A stretch of 64,000 nt of DNA from Enterovibrio norvegicus FF-33 (GTDB taxonomy: Bacteria > Pseudomonadota > Gammaproteobacteria > Enterobacterales > Vibrionaceae), in the NCBI RefSeq assembly GCF_000286835.2, contig NZ_AJYD02000001.1, positions 1 through 64,000 of the forward strand, given 5' to 3'. How positions within the stretch are numbered: the first letter of the stretch is position 1; each line of letters starts with the position of its first letter. The notes beneath the pieces were generated by a model. That model saw nothing but the letters and a program-made list of their open reading frames with translations, was not told where the DNA came from and searched no databases. The position numbers and the translations under genes are program-made. Below are positions 1 to 8,801 of the stretch, in pieces.

Positions 1-51
1 GCCGTTTTCGCCGTACTGATTGGGTGAGTATTTCCTAGTTTGGAAGCCTCT

Positions 52-115
52 CTCCGTGTCAGTGAGGTCGGATTATAGAGACTAGGATCACATTGGCAAG
101 GCTTTTTATTCGTTT
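52..115 (-). promoter_or_regulatory. rRNA operon P1-type promoter facing out of the window
   Basis: Read on the minus strand there is TTGCCA (94-99), a 16-bp spacer, TATAAT (72-77), a GC-rich discriminator and the block CTGACACGGAG (about 52-62). This is nearly identical to the E. coli rrn P1 core, which also has a 16-bp spacer and ACTGACACGG downstream. A/T-rich sequence at about 100-180 fits an UP element. In E. coli btuB-murI also lie directly upstream of rrnB, so the 16S gene is expected just beyond position 1. The rRNA itself is outside the window. Confidence 0.85.
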
Positions 116-306
116 TTATTCCGATTGAACACAATTCAACCTAAACTTTAAAAAACACAACAAATTGCAACATTAGATAGGCGTCACATTCACTTACTGG
201 CAATAAGCTCCCAATGACCGTAATATCAACCCGACAATTGTATTTATTTTAGTCAGCATTGATTTCGATTCTTCATGCTATTCCTTCTAACCGACTTTTA
301 AATTTA

Positions 307-771
307 ATGATTATGAGAATATCTATTAGTTTGCTAATTACAGCCGCCATTGCTCTCATTGGCGCTTTGGTCTTAAACAGTTCACAAACAGTAATAACAA
401 GCAGCGGTTCAGCATTTGCTTTAGGTGCTATCTCTGTTGGTATTGCCCTTTCTCTTCTTTCTACCAAATCTACGGGGGACGATACATCAGAATTACCAAC
501 ATCAACGAACAGCAAAACCATCTATGTTGGTAATCTTCCTTACCGCGCTAATGAAAATGACGTCAAGGAACTGTTTGCCAAACACGGCGAAGTGTTCGCG
601 GTACGTTTAATGAAAGATAAACGCACGGGTAAACGTCGTGGTTTTGGATTTGTCGTCATGGCTGCTGCTGATTCCCCGGAAGCCATAGAGGCGCTGAACA
701 ATGCAGAGTATGGAGATAGAACATTAAAAGTAAGAGAAGCGAACGACCCTAGAAAATCGGAGCGAGCGTGA
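307..771 (+). CDS. Membrane-anchored RRM-domain RNA-binding protein
   Basis: A protein of about 154 residues. The N-terminal 50 residues form two hydrophobic segments (about 4-24 and 33-52), then a short polar linker, then one RNA recognition motif (about 71-148) with RNP2 (IYVGNL) and RNP1 (KRRGFGFVVM). The family occurs in vibrios; its RNA target is unknown. The reading frame extends up to a TTG at 259, but ATG 307 (or 313) places the membrane segments at the N terminus as expected; no strong ribosome binding site decides the start. The 3' end overlaps convergent murI by 23 bp. It is divergent from the rRNA promoter. Confidence 0.75.
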   Translation: MIMRISISLLITAAIALIGALVLNSSQTVITSSGSAFALGAISVGIALSLLSTKSTGDDTSELPTSTNSKTIYVGNLPYRANENDVKELFAKHGEVFAVRLMKDKRTGKRRGFGFVVMAAADSPEAIEALNNAEYGDRTLKVREANDPRKSERA

Positions 772-1549
772 TCGCCGAGAAACCTAGTTTCGCCATTTCT
801 TGATTTAGTGCTCTCTCATCTTTTACTGATGCACTACTAAATACCCAATGTGGGTGTTTACCTTCGAAGGAGGCCTTTAGGTCTCCTTTTTCGTTTAATA
901 GGCAAGCCACTCGACTAGCAATCGCCAGGCCTGAGTCAACAACTACACATGTTTTCCCTAACACCGTTTCAATTTCAGGTTTCAATAATGGGAAGTGCGT
1001 ACAACCCAATACCACACAGTCAACTTGACCAATAAAGGGTTCAAGTACGCTTTCCAACACCGATGTAGTTACTGCAACACCCCTTAGCTTTGCCTCTCCC
1101 ATTCGCACAAGCTCTGTAGAACCAACCATAGTCACTTGGCAATCAGGTGCAAAATCTCTAACAAGCTGCTGAGTATAATCTCGCTTTACCGTGGCAGGCG
1201 TTGCCAATAAGCCAATTTTTTTACTTTTGCTCATTGCAGCTGCAGGCTTAATAGCTGGCACGACGCCTACAACAGGGACGGCAAGGCGTTCACGAAGTGG
1301 TGGAAGTACTAAAGTACTCGCTGTATTACAGGCAATAACGACGAGAGAGATCTCATGAACCGCACACAATGCAGTGATCATCCCACAAACACGATTCACC
1401 AATACATCATCAGGTAATTCGCCGTAAGGAAAAGCGGCATTGTCGAAGGCATAAATGATGTGCTGTTCAGGCATTAGCTTTGTCACTTCTTGGAAGACGG
1501 ATAGACCGCCTACGCCAGAATCAAAAATCAGCACACTTTTCACTATCAT
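749..1549 (-). CDS. murI: Glutamate racemase MurI
   Basis: Interconverts L- and D-glutamate for peptidoglycan precursors in the cytoplasm. 266 residues from ATG 1549, preceded by an AAGG ribosome binding site; a longer frame to 1615 lacks the family N terminus. The sequence opens with the family motif FDSGVGG (Asp10, Ser11). The two catalytic cysteines are present in IACNTAST (Cys74) and VLGCTHFPLL (Cys183). It lies between the PP-loop ATPase gene and the rRNA operon, as in other vibrios and, relative to btuB and rrn, in E. coli. Confidence 0.95.
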   Translation of the reverse strand: MIVKSVLIFDSGVGGLSVFQEVTKLMPEQHIIYAFDNAAFPYGELPDDVLVNRVCGMITALCAVHEISLVVIACNTASTLVLPPLRERLAVPVVGVVPAIKPAAAMSKSKKIGLLATPATVKRDYTQQLVRDFAPDCQVTMVGSTELVRMGEAKLRGVAVTTSVLESVLEPFIGQVDCVVLGCTHFPLLKPEIETVLGKTCVVVDSGLAIASRVACLLNEKGDLKASFEGKHPHWVFSSASVKDERALNQEMAKLGFSAITLAPIF

Positions 1550-1598
1550 TACCTTTTCTATGGTTTTCGTCGCAATGATACGTTGTGAACGCAGTCTT

Positions 1599-2270
1599 TT
1601 AAATCTCCGGTTCACTCAGTCGGTAAATCTGATGATGAAAACGCCCTTCCAACACCCACTTATCCACTTCCACCGCTAAAGGCCAAGAAAAGCACGGTGC
1701 ATCGGTAACTAATGTATGAAACTCACCATCCTCACCACAAGGATCACAGCTCTGTGGCAACTCGCCTAACAGTTGATGCTCATAAAGACGGCCCAAAAAC
1801 ACCGAATCAAGCTGGGAGGTATCAACGGTCGTAATTTGCGTGATAATCCCTGTCTCGACAATCTCTTTTGCTAGCAATGTGCTCGATTGACCGAGTAACG
1901 GAAACACACACTCCCATCCTTGTGGCTCAATATAGCTTCGGCGGTACTGCTCTATGCCATTGCAGAACATATCGCCAAAAGCAACCGCGTCCAACGCTAA
2001 GCCACTATTTCGAATGCCATCTATCACCGCAGTCTCATAAACAGAATTGGGTGGAAACACCTCATCAAGTTCAATCAATACTAATGGTAAACCTACCTGG
2101 GCAGCTTGCGCCCTAACAATCTCAATGGGTGTCGCTTGAAAAGGAACTTCACCGTTTACAAACGTTGTGTACAAACCCACCACTTCATAATTGTCATCAG
2201 CGAGAAGACGGCAAAGTGTTAAGGCTGAGTCTTTTCCTGATGACCAGCTAACGATCACGCGCTTTTTCAT
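1599..2270 (-). CDS. PP-loop ATPase, Diphthami_syn_2 (DUF71) family, B12-locus associated
   Basis: 223 residues with the nucleotide-binding PP-loop at the N terminus (SWSSGKDSAL, residues 9-18), characteristic of N-type ATP pyrophosphatases. The family (COG2102) includes eukaryotic and archaeal diphthine-ammonia ligase, but bacteria lack diphthamide, so the substrate here is unknown. A second conserved block (EDGEFHTLVTDAPCF) near residues 182-196 is typical of the family. It follows btuB on the same strand with a terminator hairpin in between, so it may be expressed by read-through from the B12-controlled transcript. A role in corrinoid use is inferred from position only. Confidence 0.8.
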   Translation of the reverse strand: MKKRVIVSWSSGKDSALTLCRLLADDNYEVVGLYTTFVNGEVPFQATPIEIVRAQAAQVGLPLVLIELDEVFPPNSVYETAVIDGIRNSGLALDAVAFGDMFCNGIEQYRRSYIEPQGWECVFPLLGQSSTLLAKEIVETGIITQITTVDTSQLDSVFLGRLYEHQLLGELPQSCDPCGEDGEFHTLVTDAPCFSWPLAVEVDKWVLEGRFHHQIYRLSEPEI

Positions 2271-2284
2271 GGTTATCCTGAATC

Positions 2285-2307
2285 AAAAAAGCCGCCCGTA
2301 GGCGGCT
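2285..2307 (-). terminator. Rho-independent terminator after btuB
   Basis: AGCCGCC-CGTA-GGCGGCT stem-loop followed on the minus strand by six T residues. It ends 15 bp before the start codon of the PP-loop ATPase gene, so it could partially uncouple that gene from btuB. Confidence 0.8.
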
Positions 2308-2317
2308 CTATTAAGCA

Positions 2318-4138
2318 TTAATATGAGAAGTTCATATTAACGTAGAAAGCACGCTCCGGCGCAGGGTAGTCGCCTGCAGTTTCATATTCTTTATCAAAGA
2401 TGTTTGAAACTTTACCGCTTAACGTAACGTCGTTGTTCACATCATATTGTGCAGTCAAATCCCAAACACTATAGCTATCAAGCATGCTGCCACCGGAATA
2501 ATCAGGGCGTTCACTTTGATAGATATATTGAGTACCAATCAACACATCTCCTAGCCAGACAGAAGTGCGCCATTTGGCCACCTGTTTAGCGCGACGAGCA
2601 AGCTGTTCATCTTTACTAACATCTTTGGGGTCTTTGAGATCGAGCGAGAGCTGGTTATAGATAGGACCGACATCAAAATTAGCCATAAGCTCCACACCAC
2701 GAATACGCGCTTCTTCAATGTTTTCATTACGACCATCAGGCCAATTTCCAGTGTAAACGATCAGATTATCAATCGTATTGATATAACCATTTACACTCCA
2801 ACCGATATTGTAGCTCGTCCCTTCCAGCCCAATTTCAACATTCTCGGACTCTTCTGGCTTAAGAGTGATATTCCCAGCTGAGCCATATAACGAGTCAAAG
2901 CCCGGCGCTTTAAAGGCAGTGCCATAACTCGTAAACAATCGGTAATCCGGTGTGATATTCCAACCTAAAGCGACTAATCCGGTTTCATTGCCGCCAAACT
3001 GGTCGTTTTCATCATGGCGGATGCTGCCTTCCAATAATATGCTTTCAGAAACATTCCAGTTAGCTAGCGCGAAGATTCCAACATTTTGACGGGGATTGTC
3101 GATGACATCATCGACTGCAATAAAATTACCGTCCAGATACTTTTCCCACGTGGAGTCCAAACCCGCGGTCAAGGCGATGTTATCTGCTGCCTGATAGCGA
3201 GATGTAACACTGCCATAAGTCTGACGAATTTTACTGGTCAAATCAGCGTTGGTTCGTGTATACCCGTCAAAATAATCGTAATTTGACTGCTCACCCAATT
3301 CTAAGCGAAGCAAAGTATTCCACTTCCCGGCCTGATAAGCCGTATCGGCACCAATGCTACTGCTTTCAATCCGGCTATGTTTCTTGCTACCCCAACCATC
3401 ATATTCAACATCATTTTGGTACCAGCGGCCGATCAGATTGGATTCCCAATTTTCAGCAGGCTGATAACTCAAGCGACCTGATATATTTTTGCTTGCAAAA
3501 CCATGCTCAGTGCCTGGTTCAGCGGTGCTTGGGTGAACGTTATAGCCATCAGTTTGCTCGAAGCCACCAGCCAATTGAAGACCAATGGACTCCGTGACTT
3601 CAGTTGTTACACCCACGTTTGCTTGAGCATAGCCATTACTGCCTGCACCTATCCCAAATCGCTTTGACTCAACATCATTACGAGTAATGATGTTAATCAC
3701 ACCTCCGATCGCATCAGAGCCATAAACCGTCGCACCGGAACCACGAACAACTTCAATTCGCTCAACACTGTTTAAAGGCAGCATATTAAAGTCGACAGAA
3801 CCCATCATGGTCCTAGGAAGGCGTACGCCATCAACCATAACCAAAACATGTTTTGAGTTGGTGCCACGAAGGAAAATTGATGCATTTTGTCCGCGGCCAC
3901 CATTCTGGCCAATTTCGACACCAGGCAATGTTTTCAATGCATCGACCAAGCTTTTGGCCTGTAGCTCTTCCAAGTCAGTTCGTGTCAATACAGACATCGG
4001 TGCTAATACGGTAGATACAGGTTGTTCAAATCGAGAGGCGGTAACGACCATAGTGTCGTCGATAGAAGGGGTGTTAATTTCGGCGTGCGCAAATGCAGCC
4101 ATTGGCAGCATTCCTGCTACCCAATACTTATGAGACAT
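2318..4138 (-). CDS. btuB: TonB-dependent vitamin B12 outer-membrane receptor BtuB
   Basis: Imports cobalamin across the outer membrane using TonB energy. 606 residues (E. coli 614). An N-terminal signal peptide ends near AFAHA, followed by a TonB box (DTMVVTA), a plug domain with the conserved GQNGGRGQNASIFLRG and VRGSGATVYGSDAIGGVINI segments, and a beta-barrel ending in the aromatic C terminus NMNFSY. The start at 4138 was chosen over a frame reaching 4246, because the extra part lies inside the riboswitch and lacks a signal peptide; GGA precedes the chosen ATG. Repression by adenosylcobalamin through the upstream riboswitch is expected. Confidence 0.95.
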   Translation of the reverse strand: MSHKYWVAGMLPMAAFAHAEINTPSIDDTMVVTASRFEQPVSTVLAPMSVLTRTDLEELQAKSLVDALKTLPGVEIGQNGGRGQNASIFLRGTNSKHVLVMVDGVRLPRTMMGSVDFNMLPLNSVERIEVVRGSGATVYGSDAIGGVINIITRNDVESKRFGIGAGSNGYAQANVGVTTEVTESIGLQLAGGFEQTDGYNVHPSTAEPGTEHGFASKNISGRLSYQPAENWESNLIGRWYQNDVEYDGWGSKKHSRIESSSIGADTAYQAGKWNTLLRLELGEQSNYDYFDGYTRTNADLTSKIRQTYGSVTSRYQAADNIALTAGLDSTWEKYLDGNFIAVDDVIDNPRQNVGIFALANWNVSESILLEGSIRHDENDQFGGNETGLVALGWNITPDYRLFTSYGTAFKAPGFDSLYGSAGNITLKPEESENVEIGLEGTSYNIGWSVNGYINTIDNLIVYTGNWPDGRNENIEEARIRGVELMANFDVGPIYNQLSLDLKDPKDVSKDEQLARRAKQVAKWRTSVWLGDVLIGTQYIYQSERPDYSGGSMLDSYSVWDLTAQYDVNNDVTLSGKVSNIFDKEYETAGDYPAPERAFYVNMNFSY

Positions 4139-4194
4139 ATCAGATCCAAAGTCGCGTGTATCTAATGATGTCAGGAAATCCTGAGACCATATTG

Positions 4195-4360
4195 TGATCC
4201 AGCTGATATTCGGACTTAGAGACGACCTACGATGACGACTTCCCACACCCTATCGTTAAATAGAAGCACAGTGTCTGGCTTTTTTGCCATGTCATTTTCG
4301 TTTCTCATTACCGCTGCGCGCCAGTTCCGGATTCTCACCAGATTCCCAGCTGGAAGTAAA
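4195..4360 (-). promoter_or_regulatory. Cobalamin riboswitch controlling btuB
   Basis: On the minus strand the leader contains, in order, CCAGCTGGGAAT, GGTGAGAATCC, the core GCGCAGCGGTAATG, GGTGTGGGAAGTC, and a B12 box AAGTCCGAATATCAGCTGG (4199-4217) close to the btuB start. The order and conserved blocks match the E. coli btuB riboswitch. The distal CAGCTGG of the B12 box and CCAGCTGG at 4346-4353 are well placed to close the aptamer. The RNA domain ends about 60 bp before the ATG, compatible with control of ribosome access. Confidence 0.92.
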
Positions 4361-4370
4361 AAGCGCGAGG

Positions 4371-4376
4371 ATTATA
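4371..4376 (-). promoter_or_regulatory. Likely -10 element of the btuB transcript
   Basis: TATAAT on the minus strand, placed just upstream of the riboswitch aptamer. No convincing -35 box is visible 17 bp upstream. Confidence 0.55.
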
Positions 4377-4461
4377 GATAAGTCAGCGCGCCTTTAATAC
4401 TCGGATTATGAGATCTGTCCCTAATTAGCTTGGAAAGTGCTAAGGAAAGAACATTCGGAAG

Positions 4462-4989
4462 TTAGTAGTTGATGCTGATGTAATCCACTTCTTCGACATC
4501 CAGCTTCATCTTGATGTACACAGTCAGTACAAAGAAAAAGTTGGCGAGCAAATTAGCAAACCGCGGCAAAGTCGGCTCAAAGGTAACTCCAGACTCATCC
4601 AAGCGATGAAGTAACCGCACGGTTTTCTTTGCCCCAGTGCGACATTGGTGCAGCGCCATCACAGCAACGGGGCCGCGTGGCAACACAAATCGCGTGACAC
4701 GACCTCGGCTTTCTTCGTTGTAATAATCATAGCGTGCATGAAGCCAGTCTAAGTCTTCTTCAAAAATGCCATTTTTTCCACGAACTGAACCATTAAGGTT
4801 ATAAATTTTAGGATGCAGTGTTTCTAAGTCAGCGACGACATCTTCAAACCCTTCAGGCACTTGCGCTAGCACCATGCCAATTAGGCTGCACAATTCGTCC
4901 GTGTGGATCTCATAATCACAGGTCAATGCAGACTCATAGATAAAGGGATAACAAATCTCTTTTCGATTTTTCGATTTTTGAATGCTCAT
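4462..4989 (-). CDS. Divergent PduO-like (cobalamin adenosyltransferase-fold) protein
   Basis: 175 residues. The C-terminal half resembles PduO-type ATP:cob(I)alamin adenosyltransferases: RFVLPRGPVAVMALHQCRT (about 99-117) parallels the FVLPGG...ALHxxRT motif, and LPRFANLLANFFFVLTVYI (about 141-159) parallels the LNRLSDLLFVLARY helix. The usual N-terminal ATP-binding motif (TGDxGxTxL) is absent, and the RRAER helix is altered to KKTVR, so catalytic activity is doubtful. It lies upstream of the B12-regulated btuB, which supports a corrinoid-related role. Assignment rests on motifs read by eye. Confidence 0.6.
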   Translation of the reverse strand: MSIQKSKNRKEICYPFIYESALTCDYEIHTDELCSLIGMVLAQVPEGFEDVVADLETLHPKIYNLNGSVRGKNGIFEEDLDWLHARYDYYNEESRGRVTRFVLPRGPVAVMALHQCRTGAKKTVRLLHRLDESGVTFEPTLPRFANLLANFFFVLTVYIKMKLDVEEVDYISINY

Positions 4990-5138
4990 GGTTCAACTCA
5001 CCCTATTCTGTAAGTGCCAATCTTATCCTAACGCTTAGCTTTACGCTTCTGCTGGCGAAAAAGACAGCGAAAAGGCTGGACAATATGGTTCGTCTACTTA
5101 CAATTTGCGCTCATTTTTAGTTATGCAGGTTAGGTAAT

Positions 5139-6245
5139 ATGAGCAACACCCTGATTGACACCAGTAAATATCAGGCGCAACTGGACGAGAAGATTGCACG
5201 TATGCAGTCCGCGTTTGCCGAGTTCAGCGTACCTGAGTTAGAGGTGTTCCCATCTCCAGACAAGCACTATCGTATGCGTGCTGAATTCCGTGTCTGGCAT
5301 GAGGGCGATGACCTTTACTACATCATGTTCGATCAGGAAACAAAGCAGAAATACCGCGTGGATCAGTTCCCACAAGCAAGTCGTATCATCAACGATTTGA
5401 TGCCTCTGCTAGTTGATGCCATTAAGCCCATTGAAAGCCTGCGTCGCAAGCTGTTCCAAGTAGATTTTCTCTCCACTATGAGTGGCGAAGTACTGGTATC
5501 GATGCTTTACCACCGTCAACTGGATGATGAGTGGGAAGCCAATGCCCGTACACTGAAGCAACGCCTGAACGATGAAGGTTTCAACCTGAACTTGATTGGC
5601 CGCGCTCGTAAGCAAAAAATCATTATTGACCGCGACTACGTGCTGGAAAAACTGACCGTAGATGGCCGTCCGCTTACTTATCAGCAAATTGAAAACAGCT
5701 TTACTCAGCCAAACGGCAAAGTGGCTGAAAAGATGCTTGAATGGGCAGTCGATTGCACCCACGAAAGTACAGGTGATCTGCTTGAGCTTTACTGCGGGAA
5801 CGGTAACTTCTCACTGGCATTAGCGAATAATTTCGATCGCGTACTGGCAACCGAACTGGCGAAACCATCGGTAGAATCGGCACAATTTAACATTGCCGTG
5901 AACAATATTGAGAACGTTCAGATCATTCGCATGTCTGCGGAAGAGTTTACTGAAGCGATGGAAGGCAAACGCGAGTTTCGCCGTTTACAACAAGCCGGCG
6001 TTGACCTGAAAAGCTACAACTGCAATACCATTTTTGTCGATCCACCGCGCTCAGGTATGGATGAAGGCACTTGTCGTATGGTGCAAACATATGACCGCAT
6101 TCTCTATATTTCTTGCAACCCAGAAACCCTCAAAGAGAATCTGAATATTCTGTCCAAAACGCACCGTATTTCGCGTTTCGCGTTGTTTGATCAGTTCCCT
6201 TATACCCACCACATGGAAGCAGGTGTATTGCTAGAGCGCAAATAA
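5139..6245 (+). CDS. trmA: tRNA (uracil-54-C5)-methyltransferase TrmA
   Basis: Makes ribothymidine at position 54 of the tRNA T-loop using S-adenosylmethionine. 368 residues (E. coli 366). The SAM motif [15 protein letters not shown] (about 216-230), the [11 protein letters not shown] loop and the catalytic-cysteine motif YISCNPETL are present near the C terminus in the family order. An AGGTTAGG-type ribosome binding site precedes ATG 5139. It is divergent from the PduO-like gene and converges on yijD-fabR, the same trio of neighbours as in E. coli. Confidence 0.97.
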   Translation: MSNTLIDTSKYQAQLDEKIARMQSAFAEFSVPELEVFPSPDKHYRMRAEFRVWHEGDDLYYIMFDQETKQKYRVDQFPQASRIINDLMPLLVDAIKPIESLRRKLFQVDFLSTMSGEVLVSMLYHRQLDDEWEANARTLKQRLNDEGFNLNLIGRARKQKIIIDRDYVLEKLTVDGRPLTYQQIENSFTQPNGKVAEKMLEWAVDCTHESTGDLLELYCGNGNFSLALANNFDRVLATELAKPSVESAQFNIAVNNIENVQIIRMSAEEFTEAMEGKREFRRLQQAGVDLKSYNCNTIFVDPPRSGMDEGTCRMVQTYDRILYISCNPETLKENLNILSKTHRISRFALFDQFPYTHHMEAGVLLERK

Positions 6246-6262
6246 GCCCGAACTTAGAAATT

Positions 6263-6290
6263 GAAAAAGGAGCCGAAATGCTCCTTTTTC
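6263..6290. terminator. Bidirectional terminator between trmA and yijD
   Basis: GAAAAAGGAGC-CGAAAT-GCTCCTTTTTC stem with T-runs on both strands, 17 bp after the trmA stop. Confidence 0.85.
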
Positions 6291-6353
6291 ATGTCTATTT
6301 ACATCGACTGTTGGCTATCCAACCGCCAATGCCCTCATCGCGTTATGCTTAGA

Positions 6354-6731
6354 CTACTCTTTCACAGTTTCTTCTTTCTTGCCCATCGCGAGCCAACCCA
6401 TTTTTTGGGCAACCCAAAACACAAGCAACATGGTCACGATGATAGAGAAGAAATTACCGCCAAGCTCAGGGATCTGCATACGCACAAACGCTGAGTAACC
6501 AAACGCCCCTACCAAGAAACAGGCGAACGCGATCAGTGGTGTGCCTTCGGTAAGCGGCTGGTTAACATGTTGTTGGTAGAAGCAATATACCGACAGCACG
6601 AAAGCAATAACCGGGAAAATAGAGAATGCGACGCTATCGATGAAAAGCGTCGCGAGAGTCGCACTGCCGCACAAACCTGCGAGCACTGCGAGTAAAAGGA
6701 ATTTACGCTCTGATTGATGGTTCTGTTCCAT
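6354..6731 (-). CDS. yijD: YijD family inner-membrane protein (DUF1422)
   Basis: 125 residues with four hydrophobic segments (about 11-31, 33-52, 64-83, 91-112) and a basic C-terminal tail. Its function is unknown. It follows fabR by 5 bp and is probably co-transcribed with it, the same fabR-yijD pairing as in enterobacteria. Identification comes from size, topology and this conserved neighbourhood. Confidence 0.85.
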   Translation of the reverse strand: MEQNHQSERKFLLLAVLAGLCGSATLATLFIDSVAFSIFPVIAFVLSVYCFYQQHVNQPLTEGTPLIAFACFLVGAFGYSAFVRMQIPELGGNFFSIIVTMLLVFWVAQKMGWLAMGKKEETVKE

Positions 6732-6736
6732 AATTC

Positions 6737-7381
6737 TTACCTGCCTGAAGACAACTTATCCTTGAGAGCATTGCGTTCACGTTCTTTGCGATACCAATAC
6801 GCGCCTTTCGAAAGCATGCGAAGCTGAGTAACCAGACGTTCCGCGAGTTCAGCACGCGCACGTTTGTCCAAATCCAGCGCCTCGGCACCAGAACTGAACA
6901 CTAAAGTGACGCATGCCTCTGCTTGATTATAGGCTTCTTCACGCGTTAACCCGGCAGTTGCTTCGAAATATTCTGTCAACTCGGCGACAAAATGTTGGAT
7001 CTCGCGCGCGACAGCAGCACGAAATGCAGCCGACGTACCCGAACGTTCACGCAATAGCAGCCTAAGCACGTTAGGGCTACTTTCGATAAATTCCATAAAG
7101 GTTTCCACGGACGTTCTCACTACACTGCCTTCCGTGGCAATACGCTGGCGAGCTTGGCGCATCAATTGACGCAGCAGCAAGCCTCCTTCGTCTACCATGG
7201 TCAGGCCAAGTTCATCCATATCCTTGAAATGGCGATAAAACGAGGTTGGCGCTATGCCGGCCTCGCGAGCCACTTCGCGTAAACTGAGGTTGGAAAAGCT
7301 ACGGTCTGCGCTGAGCTGACTAAAAGCGGCATCGATCAACGTTCGCCGTGTTTTTTCTTTCTGTTGTGCTCTTATTCCCAT
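6737..7381 (-). CDS. fabR: TetR-family transcriptional repressor FabR
   Basis: Represses fabA/fabB-type unsaturated fatty-acid genes in response to acyl-thioester pools. 214 residues with an N-terminal TetR helix-turn-helix (about 10-57) ending in [20 protein letters not shown], which is nearly the FabR signature, followed by the helical ligand-binding domain. First gene of the fabR-yijD unit. The operator regions it controls (fabA, fabB) are not in this window; I did not find a clear FabR site in its own upstream region. Confidence 0.93.
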   Translation of the reverse strand: MGIRAQQKEKTRRTLIDAAFSQLSADRSFSNLSLREVAREAGIAPTSFYRHFKDMDELGLTMVDEGGLLLRQLMRQARQRIATEGSVVRTSVETFMEFIESSPNVLRLLLRERSGTSAAFRAAVAREIQHFVAELTEYFEATAGLTREEAYNQAEACVTLVFSSGAEALDLDKRARAELAERLVTQLRMLSKGAYWYRKERERNALKDKLSSGR

Positions 7382-7663
7382 CGCCCGTGTTTACCTCATG
7401 AAATCTAACAGCAAACTATACTCGCTTTTTTTCATCAGTTCAGTGTCTGTGAGTAGCACTTTTTGTAATCCTGAGTTGGATCACCGACTGGATGGTTCAT
7501 TTTTACGCGTAATGGTCAAACGACCTAACTGTCTCAGCCTCTTTATTACACATACACAAGGCTCGATACTTACAAATTTGAGCTATATCGTTCACTTATT
7601 CCTCGCTCTAAAATCTGCTCCGTATCCTCTGATGTCTGTTCAGCGAAAAATAAGGTCTGCCCT

Positions 7664-8644
7664 ATGAAATACGTCCATATTGCCGTCGGCTTGCTGCTCA
7701 CGACTTACTCTTCCATGAGTAGCGCACAACTTGCACCTGAGGCAGGAATCAGCGGTAACTTTTCTGTGTTGACAGCCATGTCATCCACCAATTCAAACTT
7801 ATCTACCACGGTGGATGCCTATTCACCGAATGGCGAACAAAAACGCGATGAAGAGTTCATCGGCGCCGCGCTCGGAAATATCACCTATACCTTTGGCGAA
7901 GAATTGGATCAGCAAATTTTTATCGGCACATCACGTGAAGATATTGCAACTGGTCTCATCGCATTGGAAATGGGCTACCGCTATCTAACTGATGCAGGCA
8001 CACAGGTCAGCTTGGCATTTTTACCTACGGTTTTGACAGACGAGGTTTGGCAAGACCCATATAATTTCGACACTTCTCGCGCAAAAACAGATAGAACAGG
8101 CAATGCATACCTACTGTCGTTCTCCCATATCAATGGCTCGCCTTATTCTGTTGATATCGGTTTTGCGAATGTCAAAATAGACGAGGAAAAGTCTGGGCAA
8201 ACCCATCTCGAAGAATCACAACAAAAACTCATGAATCGCAATGCACACAGCTATTTTGGCAAACTGAGTTATCAAGAGATGCTGACGGCGTCCAGTGGGT
8301 ACAGTGTTTCACTACGCTACCTTCACCATGATACCGAAGGCGACGCTATGGCGTATGATCACCTCAGTGCCGAGGGGACTTGGTTCAAGTTCCTCAACCG
8401 ACATAGATTTGCTGCGACGCTCACAACGGGTTTGTCAAAATACGAGATAGACAATCCCATTTTTGAAGAACAGCGATCTGACGCTCAATACTCTGCATTT
8501 GGTGCTTACGAGTTCGCTTCCTTGTTTGGATTCGAGGATTTATCGTTCGTGTCCTTGGTCAGCTACAACAATCATCGTTCGAACATCGACTTTTATTCTT
8601 TTGACGAATATTTCTTCTCCGCAGGTTTCAACATCCCTTTTTGA
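7664..8644 (+). CDS. DUF2860 family outer-membrane beta-barrel protein
   Basis: 326 residues with a Sec signal peptide (about 1-22, cleavage after SSA in MSSAQLAPE). The mature part is rich in alternating polar/aromatic strands and ends in phenylalanine (GFNIPF), as outer-membrane barrels do. The segments LGNITYTFGEELDQQIFIGTS, NAYLLSFSHINGSPYSVD and NNHRSNIDFYSFDEYFFS match the family I know from vibrios as DUF2860. Its function is unknown. It stands alone between fabR and sthA, with its own promoter presumably in 7382-7663. Confidence 0.85.
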   Translation: MKYVHIAVGLLLTTYSSMSSAQLAPEAGISGNFSVLTAMSSTNSNLSTTVDAYSPNGEQKRDEEFIGAALGNITYTFGEELDQQIFIGTSREDIATGLIALEMGYRYLTDAGTQVSLAFLPTVLTDEVWQDPYNFDTSRAKTDRTGNAYLLSFSHINGSPYSVDIGFANVKIDEEKSGQTHLEESQQKLMNRNAHSYFGKLSYQEMLTASSGYSVSLRYLHHDTEGDAMAYDHLSAEGTWFKFLNRHRFAATLTTGLSKYEIDNPIFEEQRSDAQYSAFGAYEFASLFGFEDLSFVSLVSYNNHRSNIDFYSFDEYFFSAGFNIPF

Positions 8645-8801
8645 TAGCGTTTCAACTGGCATCTCCTTTGTTGACCGGTTTTTCATTAAAGTTGCGTGAT
8701 CACCTACGCTGAAAAGGGGTGAGTGTGTTCTCGTTGTGCACTGCGGACGTTACACTTACCTTGCAGTCCTTAACATAATGAAAACAAAAGGTCATACGGA
8801 T

